Source: Prochlorococcus sp. MIT 1307 (GTDB lineage: Bacteria > Cyanobacteriota > Cyanobacteriia > PCC-6307 > Cyanobiaceae). From it: 64,000 bases of DNA. This document shows positions 48,613 through 57,888 of this stretch, one piece after another; the first letter of the stretch is position 1, and each line of letters starts with the position of its first letter. The notes below the pieces were generated by a model that saw nothing but the letters and a program-made list of their open reading frames with translations, searched no databases and was not told the origin of the DNA. Made by a program: the position numbers and the translations under genes. The DNA lies in contig NZ_CP139301.1 of NCBI RefSeq assembly GCF_034092395.1, forward strand, positions 1,302,001 to 1,366,000, written 5' to 3'.

Positions 48613-49980
48613 TTATGAACTTTCTTGTTTGAGGTCTATATCTATTTGTCGTTCATATATGGAATGTTCGTTAAATAGGCGAGCAATTAAAAAACTTGTG
48701 ATGCAGCTTATAAGAAGGGGTTTAAGAATTAGTAGATCTTTTGTGAGTGCAAATGCAAGAAACATTGCTGTTATTGGTGTGCGTGAACAGGCTGATACAA
48801 AAGCTCCCATTCCTGCAAATACGAAGCTGCTAGGTACATGACCTGTAATTGCCTCTACCCCATCACCACAAACTAAACCAATTGACCCTCCTAAAATCAG
48901 CATCGGATAAAATAAACCCCCTGGCGCTCCAGAAGCAGCAGCTAAACCTGTGGTAATAAAAAGTACAGCAAAGATAGTTAATGCCATTGATATATTGATG
49001 TTTCCTTCTGCAAGAATTGTTTTTAGCTTCGTTATTTCATGAAATTCATTTGGCAGATAGGCATATATTCCTCCAAGACAAATACCACATAAGCTCATTT
49101 TCAGTATTAATCGATTGTGAAACCAGTTTTTTCCTATTTGCAGCATGATCAGAACATAGCGGCAATAGAGTTCGGCTAAACATCCAATAATTATTCCTAG
49201 TACAATTAAATATCCAAGATCTATTGGTAGAAAACTGACTTGGGGTGAGTATTCACGTTGCACTTGAAACCCTAAGTTGCTGTCAAAGCCTCCAGCTGTA
49301 GGGTCTAGTCCTATAGCTTGTAGTATGTCAGCCCATGTGTCAGCCCAAAATGTTGTAACGACTACTAATAGGAGTACTACTGGTCTTGCTGAATTCAATA
49401 ATTCTTCTATTACATAGATAAATCCTCCTATTGGAGCACTGAATATGGCTGCTAGGCCAGCACCTCCCCCAGCAGCAACAATGACTCTTCGAAAGGAAAT
49501 AGGAGCTTTTAATAATTGCGCCATTTTCCAGGCAACAGACCCTCCCATTTGTACAGCTGGTCCTTCGGGTCCCAAAGGAAAACCACTACCGATAGCCATA
49601 ATGCCTGCAAGTAGTTTGACTAGCCCGACACGTAGTCCCATAGGTACTTTTCGATGACGGAGAAAGGCCATGATGTGACTCACTCCTGAACCACTGGCTG
49701 CTGGGCTGAATCTGGTTATTAAAGAGCTGGAAAGAAGTCCTCCTATGCCACCCATGACAGGTAAAACTAACCATGTAGGCATTTTTTCTAAAAGACTAAA
49801 TCGCCAATCATTTAGAACATCAATGCCTGCTTTAAATAACACTCCGGTAAGTGCTGCACCTAAACCGGTAAGCATTAATGCAATAACTACTATTAACCAA
49901 CGTTGTTTGAGTAGTTTGCGGATGCTGTAATTTGCTTTACTTGGACGAAGATTATTATCTAAAACATTTCTTTTGTTCAT
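48613..49980 (-). CDS. clcA: CLC-family chloride channel or H+/Cl- antiporter
   Basis: About 455 residues with some 16-18 hydrophobic helices. The selectivity motifs are present: GSGVSHIMA (for GSGIP), GPEGPAVQMGG with the gating Glu, and GAPGGLFYPMLILGG (for GxFxP). A Glu in FIYVIEELLNSARP corresponds to the internal proton-pathway Glu of ClC-ec1, so antiport rather than a pure channel is likely; this is inference. The gene lies between acnB, two bases away, and the radical SAM gene, whose ATG follows its stop by five bases. Confidence 0.9.
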   Translation of the reverse strand: MNKRNVLDNNLRPSKANYSIRKLLKQRWLIVVIALMLTGLGAALTGVLFKAGIDVLNDWRFSLLEKMPTWLVLPVMGGIGGLLSSSLITRFSPAASGSGVSHIMAFLRHRKVPMGLRVGLVKLLAGIMAIGSGFPLGPEGPAVQMGGSVAWKMAQLLKAPISFRRVIVAAGGGAGLAAIFSAPIGGFIYVIEELLNSARPVVLLLVVVTTFWADTWADILQAIGLDPTAGGFDSNLGFQVQREYSPQVSFLPIDLGYLIVLGIIIGCLAELYCRYVLIMLQIGKNWFHNRLILKMSLCGICLGGIYAYLPNEFHEITKLKTILAEGNINISMALTIFAVLFITTGLAAASGAPGGLFYPMLILGGSIGLVCGDGVEAITGHVPSSFVFAGMGAFVSACSRTPITAMFLAFALTKDLLILKPLLISCITSFLIARLFNEHSIYERQIDIDLKQESS

Positions 49981-49981
49981 T

Positions 49982-52585
49982 TTATTTATTTACTGATAGA
50001 ACCTCTGCTTCTTTTTCTTGACTAATAACTCGACCTTGGTCTTTGAATCCTGGGATTTCATTGAAATTAAGATATTTGTACAATTCATTTGAAATAGGTG
50101 CGATTTTTTTTGCTGCAATGGATTGATATTCTTGAAGTGAAGGAATATGACCTAGCAGTGCACATACTGCTGCAAGCTCTGCACTTCCTAGATATACCTG
50201 TGCTCCTTTACCTAGTCGATTATTGAAGTTTCTTGTACTGGTTGAAAATACAGTTGAGTTGTCTTCAACCCGTGCTTGGTTACCCATGCAGAGGGAACAT
50301 CCAGGCATTTCCATTCGGCTTCCTGCTTTTTCAAAGGTTTTATAATGACCTTCGTCTTTCAGGATTTCTTCATCCATTCTTGTTGGAGGGCAAACCCAAA
50401 GCTTTGCTTTAGTTTTGCCCGCTCCTTCTAAAACTTTAGCTGCAGCACGATAATGGCCAATATTAGTCATGCATGAGCCTATAAAAACTTCTTGTATTGC
50501 ATTCCCAGCAACTTCACTGAGTAACTTGACATTGTCTGGATCATTTGGACATGCAAGAACTGGTTCGGTTAATTCATCGAGATTGATATCTATTACTTCG
50601 GCATAATCTGCATCTGAATCAGCAGAAATTAGTTTTGGCTTGGCCAACCATTTTTCCATTGCTTTAATTCTTCTGCTAAGAGTTTTTGCATCTTTATATC
50701 CACGTACGATCATATTTTTTAGAAGGACAATGTTGCTACGCAGGTATTCCGCAACTGTACTTTCAGACAGTTGAATAGTGCAGCCTGCACATGAACGTTC
50801 AGCACTTGCATCAGTCAGTTCAAATGCTTGTTCAAGTTTTAAATCTGGTAAACCCTCTATTTCTAATATTCTGCCATTAAAAACATTGATTTTGTTGGCT
50901 TTATCTATAGTCAGAAGGCCTTTTTGGATGGCCATCCATGGAATTGCATTCACCACATCACGAAGAGTTATGTCTGGATGCAATGACCCTTTAAATCTCA
51001 CAAGTATTGATTCAGGCATATCCAGTGGCATGGCTCCTATTGCTGCAGCAAATGCAACTACACCAGACCCTCCAGGAAACGATATGCCTAACGGGAAGCG
51101 TGTATGACTATCCCCCCCTGTCCCAACTGTATCTGGCAATAGCATTCGATTGAGCCAGCTATGAATAATTCCATCACCAGGTCGTAGTGCTACACCACCT
51201 CTTTCAGCAAAGAAGTCTGGCAATTCTTTGTGAGTTGTTAGATCTATGGGTTTTGGGTAAGCAGCTGTGTGGCAAAAGCTTTGCATTACAAGATCAGCTG
51301 AGAAGCCCAGACATGCAAGTTCTTTCATTTCATCTCGTGTCATGGGTCCTGTTGTGTCTTGACTACCTACTGTTGTCATGAGGGGTTCACAGCTTGTACC
51401 TGGTCTTATTCCTGGAAGGCCACAAGCTCGACCTACTATTTTCTGTGCTTGTGTGAATCCTTTACCAAGATCTTTTGGTTTACCTGGACGCAGAAATAAT
51501 TGACTGGGTTGTAACCCAAGCTTTTCTCTGACTTTGTCAGTTAAAGCTCTGCCAATCATCAGAGGTATCCTTCCACCAGCTTGTATCTCATCACTAATTG
51601 TTGTTGGTTTGAGCTCAAATTTCGCAACGATTTCTCCTTCTTTTTCTTCTCCTTTCGCCCTTGTAATGGTGCCCTCAAGAGGACGTATTGTAATGACATC
51701 ACCAGTCTTTAATTGACTTACATCACATTCGATTGGTAGCGCACCAGAGTCTTCAGCAGTATTGAAAAAGATTGGTGCAATTTTGCCTCCCAGAATCACT
51801 CCACCTGCGCGTTTATTTGGCACATAAGGAATATCTTCTCCTATGTGCCATAGCACTGAATTAATTGCTGACTTTCTTGAGCTTCCAGTCCCAACAACAT
51901 CTCCTACATAGGAGACTGGATGTCCTTTTCCTTTTAATAATTCGATAGTTGCAAGACCTTGCGGGTCACGAGATTCCAGCATTGCGAGAGCATGGAGAGG
52001 GATGTCTGGCCTTGTGGTCGCATGCGTTGCAGGTGATAAATCGTCAGTATTTGTTTCACCATCTACTTTAAAAATAGAGACAGTTATTTCTTCTAGAAGT
52101 GGTTTTTTAGAAGTGAACCATTGCGCATTTGCCCAATTTTCTACAACTTGCTGAGCAAAATAATTGGTTTTTGAAAGTTCCATAATCTCATTCACTGCGT
52201 CATACACCAAAAGGGTGTGACTCAGTCCATAAGATGCACATTGCGCAAGATCCTCATTTTTGTTGGTAAGAATCTCAATTAATGCTGAGACGTTATATCC
52301 TCCGATCATGGTTCCTAGAAGCCTTGTTGCTTCTAGGGGTGTTATGAGTGGACTTTTTGTAATTTCATTTGCTATAGAACTGAGCCAAGTTGCTTTGATG
52401 TAGGCAGCTTCATCAACTCCTGGGGGAATGCGATTACTGAGAAGAAAAAGCAGTTCCTCACTATCGGATTCAGGCGGATGTTCGAGTAGTTTTGTTAGTT
52501 GTTGTACTTGCTCTGCCGTTAAAGGAAGCGCGGGAATACCTTGGGCTTCACGTTTTGCAGCAAGCTCACGATAAGCACTCAGCAT
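49982..52585 (-). CDS. acnB: Aconitate hydratase B
   Basis: The 4Fe-4S enzyme that converts citrate to isocitrate via cis-aconitate in the TCA pathway. The AcnB type, 867 residues, is recognised by its N-terminal HEAT-like domain (about 1-160) followed by the swivel domain, then the catalytic domains. Cluster ligands are the Cys of RSCAGCTIQ-like and GCSLCMGNQARV segments; GSCMTNIGHYRAAAKVLEG and GTGGDSHTRFPLGI are also family-specific. It is on the lagging strand, two bases from clcA, likely one transcript. In marine picocyanobacteria the TCA cycle is incomplete, so the enzyme feeds 2-oxoglutarate synthesis for nitrogen assimilation. Confidence 0.96.
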   Translation of the reverse strand: MLSAYRELAAKREAQGIPALPLTAEQVQQLTKLLEHPPESDSEELLFLLSNRIPPGVDEAAYIKATWLSSIANEITKSPLITPLEATRLLGTMIGGYNVSALIEILTNKNEDLAQCASYGLSHTLLVYDAVNEIMELSKTNYFAQQVVENWANAQWFTSKKPLLEEITVSIFKVDGETNTDDLSPATHATTRPDIPLHALAMLESRDPQGLATIELLKGKGHPVSYVGDVVGTGSSRKSAINSVLWHIGEDIPYVPNKRAGGVILGGKIAPIFFNTAEDSGALPIECDVSQLKTGDVITIRPLEGTITRAKGEEKEGEIVAKFELKPTTISDEIQAGGRIPLMIGRALTDKVREKLGLQPSQLFLRPGKPKDLGKGFTQAQKIVGRACGLPGIRPGTSCEPLMTTVGSQDTTGPMTRDEMKELACLGFSADLVMQSFCHTAAYPKPIDLTTHKELPDFFAERGGVALRPGDGIIHSWLNRMLLPDTVGTGGDSHTRFPLGISFPGGSGVVAFAAAIGAMPLDMPESILVRFKGSLHPDITLRDVVNAIPWMAIQKGLLTIDKANKINVFNGRILEIEGLPDLKLEQAFELTDASAERSCAGCTIQLSESTVAEYLRSNIVLLKNMIVRGYKDAKTLSRRIKAMEKWLAKPKLISADSDADYAEVIDINLDELTEPVLACPNDPDNVKLLSEVAGNAIQEVFIGSCMTNIGHYRAAAKVLEGAGKTKAKLWVCPPTRMDEEILKDEGHYKTFEKAGSRMEMPGCSLCMGNQARVEDNSTVFSTSTRNFNNRLGKGAQVYLGSAELAAVCALLGHIPSLQEYQSIAAKKIAPISNELYKYLNFNEIPGFKDQGRVISQEKEAEVLSVNK

Positions 52586-52733
52586 TCCAGTAACTCCTTA
52601 TAGGGTGGGCAAGAATTGTCCAATTCTCTTCTCCACTTTCCCATGTTGAGGGAATTTCAATATTGAAATACAAGTTCTTGATGCCTTGACCTTGAAATTT
52701 TCTTAGTCTTAATAGTGCTGAATACGGATTTTG

Positions 52734-53780
52734 ATGACCACCACCTCTGATTTACATGTGGTGGAGACGAGGCCGTTGGTTCCACCAGGCACTCTTCATA
52801 GGGATTTCCCCATTGATCTTGATGCAACTCATACGGTTGCTCTTGCTAGAAAAAGAATTCAATCAATTCTTCATGGACAAGATTCACGTTTATTGGTGAT
52901 TGTTGGCCCATGTTCAGTTCATGATGTTGATGCGGCTAAGGATTACGCAAGCCAATTAAAGCCTTTAAGGGAAAAGTATGCAGAGCATCTTGAGGTGGTG
53001 ATGCGTGTGTACTTTGAGAAACCTAGGACTACTGTTGGTTGGAAAGGACTAATTAATGACCCTCATCTTGATGGCTCTTATGACATCAACACTGGTTTAA
53101 GGATGGCCCGATCGTTGTTGTTGGATTTGGCGCGTGAGGGCATGCCAACCGCAACTGAATTGCTAGATCCAGTTGTTCCTCAATACATTGCTGATCTCAT
53201 TAGTTGGACAGCGATAGGAGCGAGAACAACGGAAAGTCAGACTCATAGAGAAATGGCTTCAGGCTTATCAATGCCCATTGGATATAAAAATGGTACTGAT
53301 GGCACTGCAACTATTGCTATAAATGCCATGCAGGCTGCTGCAAGGCCTCATCATTTCTTGGGTATTAATCGAGAGGGCAAAGCTTCAATAGTTAGTACTA
53401 CGGGGAACCCTGATGGCCATCTTGTTTTAAGAGGTGGCAAGAGAGGCACTAATTATCATCTTGAAGCGGTTCAGGCTGTAGCTCAAGAACTGTCTCAGGT
53501 AGGTCTTGTTGAGAGGGTGATGGTGGACTGTAGTCATGATAATTCCAATAAGGATTATCGAAGACAGGCTGAGGTTTTGAGAGAAGTTGTTAGGCAAGTT
53601 CGGCAGGGTTCTACACATGTGATGGGTGTAATGATTGAGAGTCATCTGTTAGAGGGGAGTCAAAAGCTTGTGTCAGACTTATCGACCTTGACTTATGGTC
53701 AAAGTATTACTGATGCATGCATTGATATAAAAACAACGGCAATTCTTCTCAAAGAATTAGCAGAGTCAGTAATTAAGTAA
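52734..53780 (+). CDS. aroG: 3-deoxy-7-phosphoheptulonate synthase (DAHP synthase, class I)
   Basis: First enzyme of the shikimate pathway, condensing PEP and erythrose 4-phosphate. The protein has 348 residues from ATG 52734; a TTG one codon upstream is not preferred. Family motifs: LVIVGPCSVHD near residue 63, YFEKPRTTVGWKG near 95, and VDCSHDNSNKD near 260, with the catalytic Cys and metal-binding His. It belongs to the class I-alpha group (AroF/G/H). The stop lies in the left arm of a 16-bp inverted repeat that also contains the stop of the convergent phytol kinase gene. Confidence 0.95.
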   Translation: MTTTSDLHVVETRPLVPPGTLHRDFPIDLDATHTVALARKRIQSILHGQDSRLLVIVGPCSVHDVDAAKDYASQLKPLREKYAEHLEVVMRVYFEKPRTTVGWKGLINDPHLDGSYDINTGLRMARSLLLDLAREGMPTATELLDPVVPQYIADLISWTAIGARTTESQTHREMASGLSMPIGYKNGTDGTATIAINAMQAAARPHHFLGINREGKASIVSTTGNPDGHLVLRGGKRGTNYHLEAVQAVAQELSQVGLVERVMVDCSHDNSNKDYRRQAEVLREVVRQVRQGSTHVMGVMIESHLLEGSQKLVSDLSTLTYGQSITDACIDIKTTAILLKELAESVIK

Positions 53781-53808
53781 ATCTTCATAGAGGATTTACT
53801 TAATTACT
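53768..53808. terminator. Bidirectional hairpin holding both stop codons of aroG and the phytol kinase gene
   Basis: A perfect inverted repeat: the left arm GTAATTAAGTAAATC (53769-53783) and its exact complement (53793-53807), extended to 16 bp by A53768-T53808, around a 9-base loop. The aroG TAA (53778-53780) lies in the left arm and the stop of the opposite gene (53800-53802) in the right. There is no T run, so classical termination is uncertain, but the symmetry suits both strands. Confidence 0.75.
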
Positions 53809-54453
53809 CAACCATAACCATCCATAGGCCACTCCAATTGGCACAGTTAAGTTGTCAATACCCAATGGGCTAATTTGCTCAAGCCCCATAGCCAAACCTG
53901 CAATTAAGAGTATTGATAGTGGGCTAATCACTGAAGCACTAAATGTCATTATTAATAGGAGAACAATTATTCCTGTTAGGCCCATTGTCAATGTGCCTGC
54001 TAGTGATTTTCGCTGGCCAAAGATAATCCAATTTGAAGAATTGACTTGGCGACCTATTAAACCTGCTAAGCCGTCTCCAAATGACATCATCAGCACTCCA
54101 GCTGTCACTGCTGCTGCATGATCAGGCCACAAAAGAATTAGTAAAAAGCTAATACTGATTCCATAAGCAATAGTTCCATAACTTTGACGATTAACGTCTT
54201 CCAGAGCAGGTAATAGCCGTATTCGGTGATTAATAATTAATGCAATGGTAATAATAATTGCGACTGGAATAGCTAATTCTGCTGATATTCCTAGAAACCA
54301 AGCAAGCGGAATAACAGGACCAGTTCCAATGTGGACTATTTTTCGGCTTAACTCTTTTTGGTTCGGAAAAGAATTTCTACATATCGCTGCACCTAATAAA
54401 ACTGTGCAGATCCAGCCAATAATAATGACAATTGAGTTAGCGTTGCCTAACAC
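53800..54453 (-). CDS. Phytol kinase / dolichol kinase-like membrane protein
   Basis: A protein of 217 residues with about seven hydrophobic segments. The family core is SRKIVHIGTGPVIPLAWFLG near the start, and MMSFGDGLAGLIGR with GQRKSLAGTLTMG in the middle, matching the CTP-dependent phytol kinase (VTE5-like) group, which salvages phytol from chlorophyll breakdown for tocopherol or chlorophyll. The start is probably GTG 54453, since no ATG precedes the first membrane segment. Five bases separate it from the upstream sigma factor gene. Confidence 0.82.
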   Translation of the reverse strand: MLGNANSIVIIIGWICTVLLGAAICRNSFPNQKELSRKIVHIGTGPVIPLAWFLGISAELAIPVAIIITIALIINHRIRLLPALEDVNRQSYGTIAYGISISFLLILLWPDHAAAVTAGVLMMSFGDGLAGLIGRQVNSSNWIIFGQRKSLAGTLTMGLTGIIVLLLIMTFSASVISPLSILLIAGLAMGLEQISPLGIDNLTVPIGVAYGWLWLSN

Positions 54454-54458
54454 TAATT

Positions 54459-55484
54459 TTAGGCAGCTTGTTGATGATTAGTCATTACTCTTAGTTTCAG
54501 AATCGCTTTGGCTTCTAATTGCCTGACTCGTTCTCTAGAGACATTTATTTGACGCCCAATTTCAGCCAAGGTTAAGGGTTCTTCTCCATCCAAACCAAAA
54601 CGTAATCGCAAGATCTTTTGCTCTCGTTCATTTAATTGAGATAACCAGCCACCTAAATGTTCTTTTTGAATACTTCGGTCCATTCCTTCCATAGGTTCTC
54701 CACAACTAGGATCAGGAATCAATTCTCCTAATGTACTGCGATCTTCTTCTCCTCTTGCATGTGCATCTAATGATGCACATGGTGCACTTTGAGCTACTAG
54801 ATCTTCTAAATCTTGGGGTTCAATTCCCATTGCATGAGCAAGTTCCAAGCGGTTTGGTTGGCGACCAAATCGATGAGACAGTTCTCTGGAGATGCGTCGC
54901 ATCTTAGAAAGCTTCTCACTGATATGAATAGGCAGTCGAATAGTACGTGCACTATTGTCAATAGCGCGTGTCATGCCTTGACGGATCCACCAATAAGCAT
55001 ATGTAGAAAATTTATATCCCATTGCAGGGTCAAACTTGTCCACAGCTCTTTCAAGCCCAATAGCACCTTCCTGAACAAGATCTAATAGCTCTAAACCTTG
55101 ATTTTGATATTTCTTTGCCACGCTTACTACTAAGCGAAGATTAGCAGCCATCATTCGATCTCTAGCTCGTTTCCCCATACGAATTTGATGCCGTTGACGT
55201 GGATTTTGTTCTTCTAGGGGTACTTCCAATAATTTTTTCATTTTCTGAACGTGGTGAGCGAGTTCTATTTCTTCAGCTGGTGTGAGCAGTGGAACTCTTC
55301 CGATGCTGCTTAGATAAAAACCAATCGCATCAGTCCCTAGTCGGCCACCAGTTCGTTGGTGATTACGAGAGCCGTTCCCTCGTCGATTACTTTTTTCTCC
55401 ACGCTGTTTCTTTGTTGATGGCAACACAGCTTCTGGTGATTGTGCACTAGAAGTACCCTGTGTAGATTCCAGAGGGATCCCCAT
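54459..55484 (-). CDS. RNA polymerase sigma-70 family factor, cyanobacterial group 2 type
   Basis: About 341 residues. Region 1.2 reads AIGFYLSSIGRVPLLTPAEE; region 2 has NLRLVVSVAKKYQNQGLELL, DLVQEGAIGLERAVDKFDP and FSTYAYWWIRQGMTRAI; region 4 includes LTLAEIGRQINVSRERVRQL. The first 50 residues are basic and have no region 1.1, so it is likely a group 2 (SigB-E-like) factor rather than the main SigA. Group 2 factors are involved in stress, light and circadian responses. ATG 55484 follows a GTG. The gap to ppk is 190 bases. Confidence 0.93.
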   Translation of the reverse strand: MGIPLESTQGTSSAQSPEAVLPSTKKQRGEKSNRRGNGSRNHQRTGGRLGTDAIGFYLSSIGRVPLLTPAEEIELAHHVQKMKKLLEVPLEEQNPRQRHQIRMGKRARDRMMAANLRLVVSVAKKYQNQGLELLDLVQEGAIGLERAVDKFDPAMGYKFSTYAYWWIRQGMTRAIDNSARTIRLPIHISEKLSKMRRISRELSHRFGRQPNRLELAHAMGIEPQDLEDLVAQSAPCASLDAHARGEEDRSTLGELIPDPSCGEPMEGMDRSIQKEHLGGWLSQLNEREQKILRLRFGLDGEEPLTLAEIGRQINVSRERVRQLEAKAILKLRVMTNHQQAA

Positions 55485-55674
55485 CACCCTGGCCTCCTAT
55501 ATTTAGATTTGGCCGGAATTTAGCACTTAAAAAGGATAGTAGACATAACAAATTGGAAATCTTTCAGTAACCCTTGAAAAATATCAAAAATTTCTCAATA
55601 GCACTTAGGTAAGAATACAGTCAAAAAAACGAATTTGATAGTGGAAGATGAGGATAATCCTAGTCAGACTTGAA

Positions 55675-57810
55675 TTAAGTATTTTTGCTTTGTTGTTTAT
55701 TCCATCGCTCTATTAATTGCTGTTGAGCACATCTTATTTCTGTTTCTGGTTGGCGCTGGATAAAGCTGCCATCACTTTGCATAACCCATGCTTCTCGATT
55801 GTCGTTGAAATAAAGACTTAGGAGTTCTTCTAGTTCTTTGCTTAATTTGGGTGAGTGAATTGGTGTGACTGCTTCAACGCGTCTGTCTAAGTTTCGCCTC
55901 ATCCAGTCGGCACTTCCTAGATAAGCTTCTGGTTTGCCATTATTGGCAAACCAGAAAATTCTTGAATGCTCTAGAAATCTTCCAATAATGCTTATGACTT
56001 TAATATTTTCGCTGATTTCTTTGCGACCTGGATATAGACAACACATTCCTCTGACAATTAGGTCGATTTTTACTCCTGTGCTTGATGCTTCATATAGAAG
56101 ATTAATAATATTTGGATCTACTAGTGAATTCATTTTTGCCTTTATATGAGCATTTTTTCCGTTTTTCGCGTGTTTAATTTCTCTGCGTATTAGAGATTCG
56201 AATCTTTCCCTCAATGTTACTGGTGCTACTAATAATTTTCTATAGGATTGTTGTTTTGAAAAACCAGTTAAATAGTTAAATAACTCCACTAAATCCTGTC
56301 CTAACTCTGGCTGTGCAGATAATAAACTTAGATCTGTATAAAGTTTAGATGTTTTTGAATTATAATTTCCTGTTCCAATATGGAAATAACTTCTTAGTCG
56401 CTCTTTTTCTTTTCTTACTACTAAAGCAATTTTTGTGTGTGTTTTCAATCCAACAACACCATAGACAACGTGTACTCCTGATTGTTCAAGATGTTTAGCC
56501 CATTGAATATTATTATCTTCATCAAATCGTGCCTTTAATTCAACTAAGGCCATTACTTGCTTGCCGTTTTCAGCTGCACGTATTAGCGCGGCAATGATGG
56601 GAGAATCTTTGGAGATTCTGTATAGTGTCATCTTGATCCCCATTACCATCGGATCATCAGCTGCTTGATTTATGAATTCTTCTACTGAAGTTGTAAAAAG
56701 ATCATATGGATGGTGGAGAAGTAAATCTTCTCTGCGAATTATTGAGAAGATACTTTTGAATTCTTCTTTTTTGATGGATCCATCTTCTAATAATCCTCTT
56801 TGACTATTTTGGAGTGATTTATGAGTTACGCCTTGATGAGATTCAATTTTGAGATTAGGAAGATTGATTTTTGTCAAACTAAATAGTTCATCTAGTCCTA
56901 AGAAGCCCTGAACCTGATATAGGTCTTCTGCATTGACAGCCATCCCTTCCATTAGCAAATTCAAAATTATCTTTGGCATTTTCTCGGATACTTCAAGCCT
57001 TACTACCTCACCTCCTATCCGTCGTTTTTGAAGGCCTTGTTCAAGAGCACTCATAAGGTCATCGGCTTCAATGTCTCTTAGCTCCAGGTCGGCATCTCTT
57101 GTGACTCGAAAAAAGTAGTGCTCTTCAATTTTCATGCCAGGAAAAAGCATGTTTAAATTAAATCCAACTACTTGCTCTATTGGTATACAGATATGAATTG
57201 GCTTTGGCTCTATTTCACTGAATTCGGTAGGAATAGATATAAAGCGGTCCATAGTTTTTTGCGGTATTTTTACTCTGGCAAATTGCCGTTGATTTGTTTC
57301 AGGATCTATTATCATTGCAGCAACATTTAGGCTTAGATTGCTTACAAATGGGAAGGGATGTGCAGGATCAACAGCTAGTGGAGTGAGAACTGGGAAAATA
57401 GCTGTTTGGAAATAGTTGTTAATCCATAGTTTTTGGCGAGAATTGAGTTCTTCATAATCGAGCAGCTGAACATTTTTTTTAAAAAGGTTGCTTTTTAAAT
57501 GCTTAACATAGTGAGTTTGTTGCTTTTTTAGTAAGGGCGTTAGTACACATCTAATATCTTTAAGTTGTTGTTCAGGCGTTTTTCCATCTTCGCTTTTTTT
57601 GGTTATGCCAGCTTCTACTTGTGTTTTTAGAGAGGCTACACGAACCATAAAAAATTCATCGAGGTTGTTACTGAAGATCGCACTAAATTTTGCTTGCTCT
57701 AGTAGCGGTGTTCGTTCATCAAGCGCTTGTGCAAGAACTCTTTTGTTGAATTCGATCCAGCTCAATTCTCGATTGATGTAAGTGGTTTGTTTTTTGATAT
57801 TTTTAGTCAT
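55675..57810 (-). CDS. ppk: Polyphosphate kinase (PPK1)
   Basis: PPK1 of 711 residues makes polyphosphate from ATP. It begins TTYINRELSWIEFNKRVLAQA and shows the N domain, H domain and two phospholipase D-like catalytic domains. Autophosphorylation is expected at the His of RSYFHIGTGNYNSKT near residue 445, and the second His lies in EHSRIFWFANNGKPEAYLGS. The family length fits. It lies on the lagging strand, with 78 bases to the MFS gene. Confidence 0.96.
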   Translation of the reverse strand: MTKNIKKQTTYINRELSWIEFNKRVLAQALDERTPLLEQAKFSAIFSNNLDEFFMVRVASLKTQVEAGITKKSEDGKTPEQQLKDIRCVLTPLLKKQQTHYVKHLKSNLFKKNVQLLDYEELNSRQKLWINNYFQTAIFPVLTPLAVDPAHPFPFVSNLSLNVAAMIIDPETNQRQFARVKIPQKTMDRFISIPTEFSEIEPKPIHICIPIEQVVGFNLNMLFPGMKIEEHYFFRVTRDADLELRDIEADDLMSALEQGLQKRRIGGEVVRLEVSEKMPKIILNLLMEGMAVNAEDLYQVQGFLGLDELFSLTKINLPNLKIESHQGVTHKSLQNSQRGLLEDGSIKKEEFKSIFSIIRREDLLLHHPYDLFTTSVEEFINQAADDPMVMGIKMTLYRISKDSPIIAALIRAAENGKQVMALVELKARFDEDNNIQWAKHLEQSGVHVVYGVVGLKTHTKIALVVRKEKERLRSYFHIGTGNYNSKTSKLYTDLSLLSAQPELGQDLVELFNYLTGFSKQQSYRKLLVAPVTLRERFESLIRREIKHAKNGKNAHIKAKMNSLVDPNIINLLYEASSTGVKIDLIVRGMCCLYPGRKEISENIKVISIIGRFLEHSRIFWFANNGKPEAYLGSADWMRRNLDRRVEAVTPIHSPKLSKELEELLSLYFNDNREAWVMQSDGSFIQRQPETEIRCAQQQLIERWNKQQSKNT

Positions 57811-57888
57811 TGATTAACATGTGTTTTCGTATTAGGGGTGCTTAGAAAGTTATTTAGCATGCACTAAGAAGTGTGTGGGTGCGATCTT

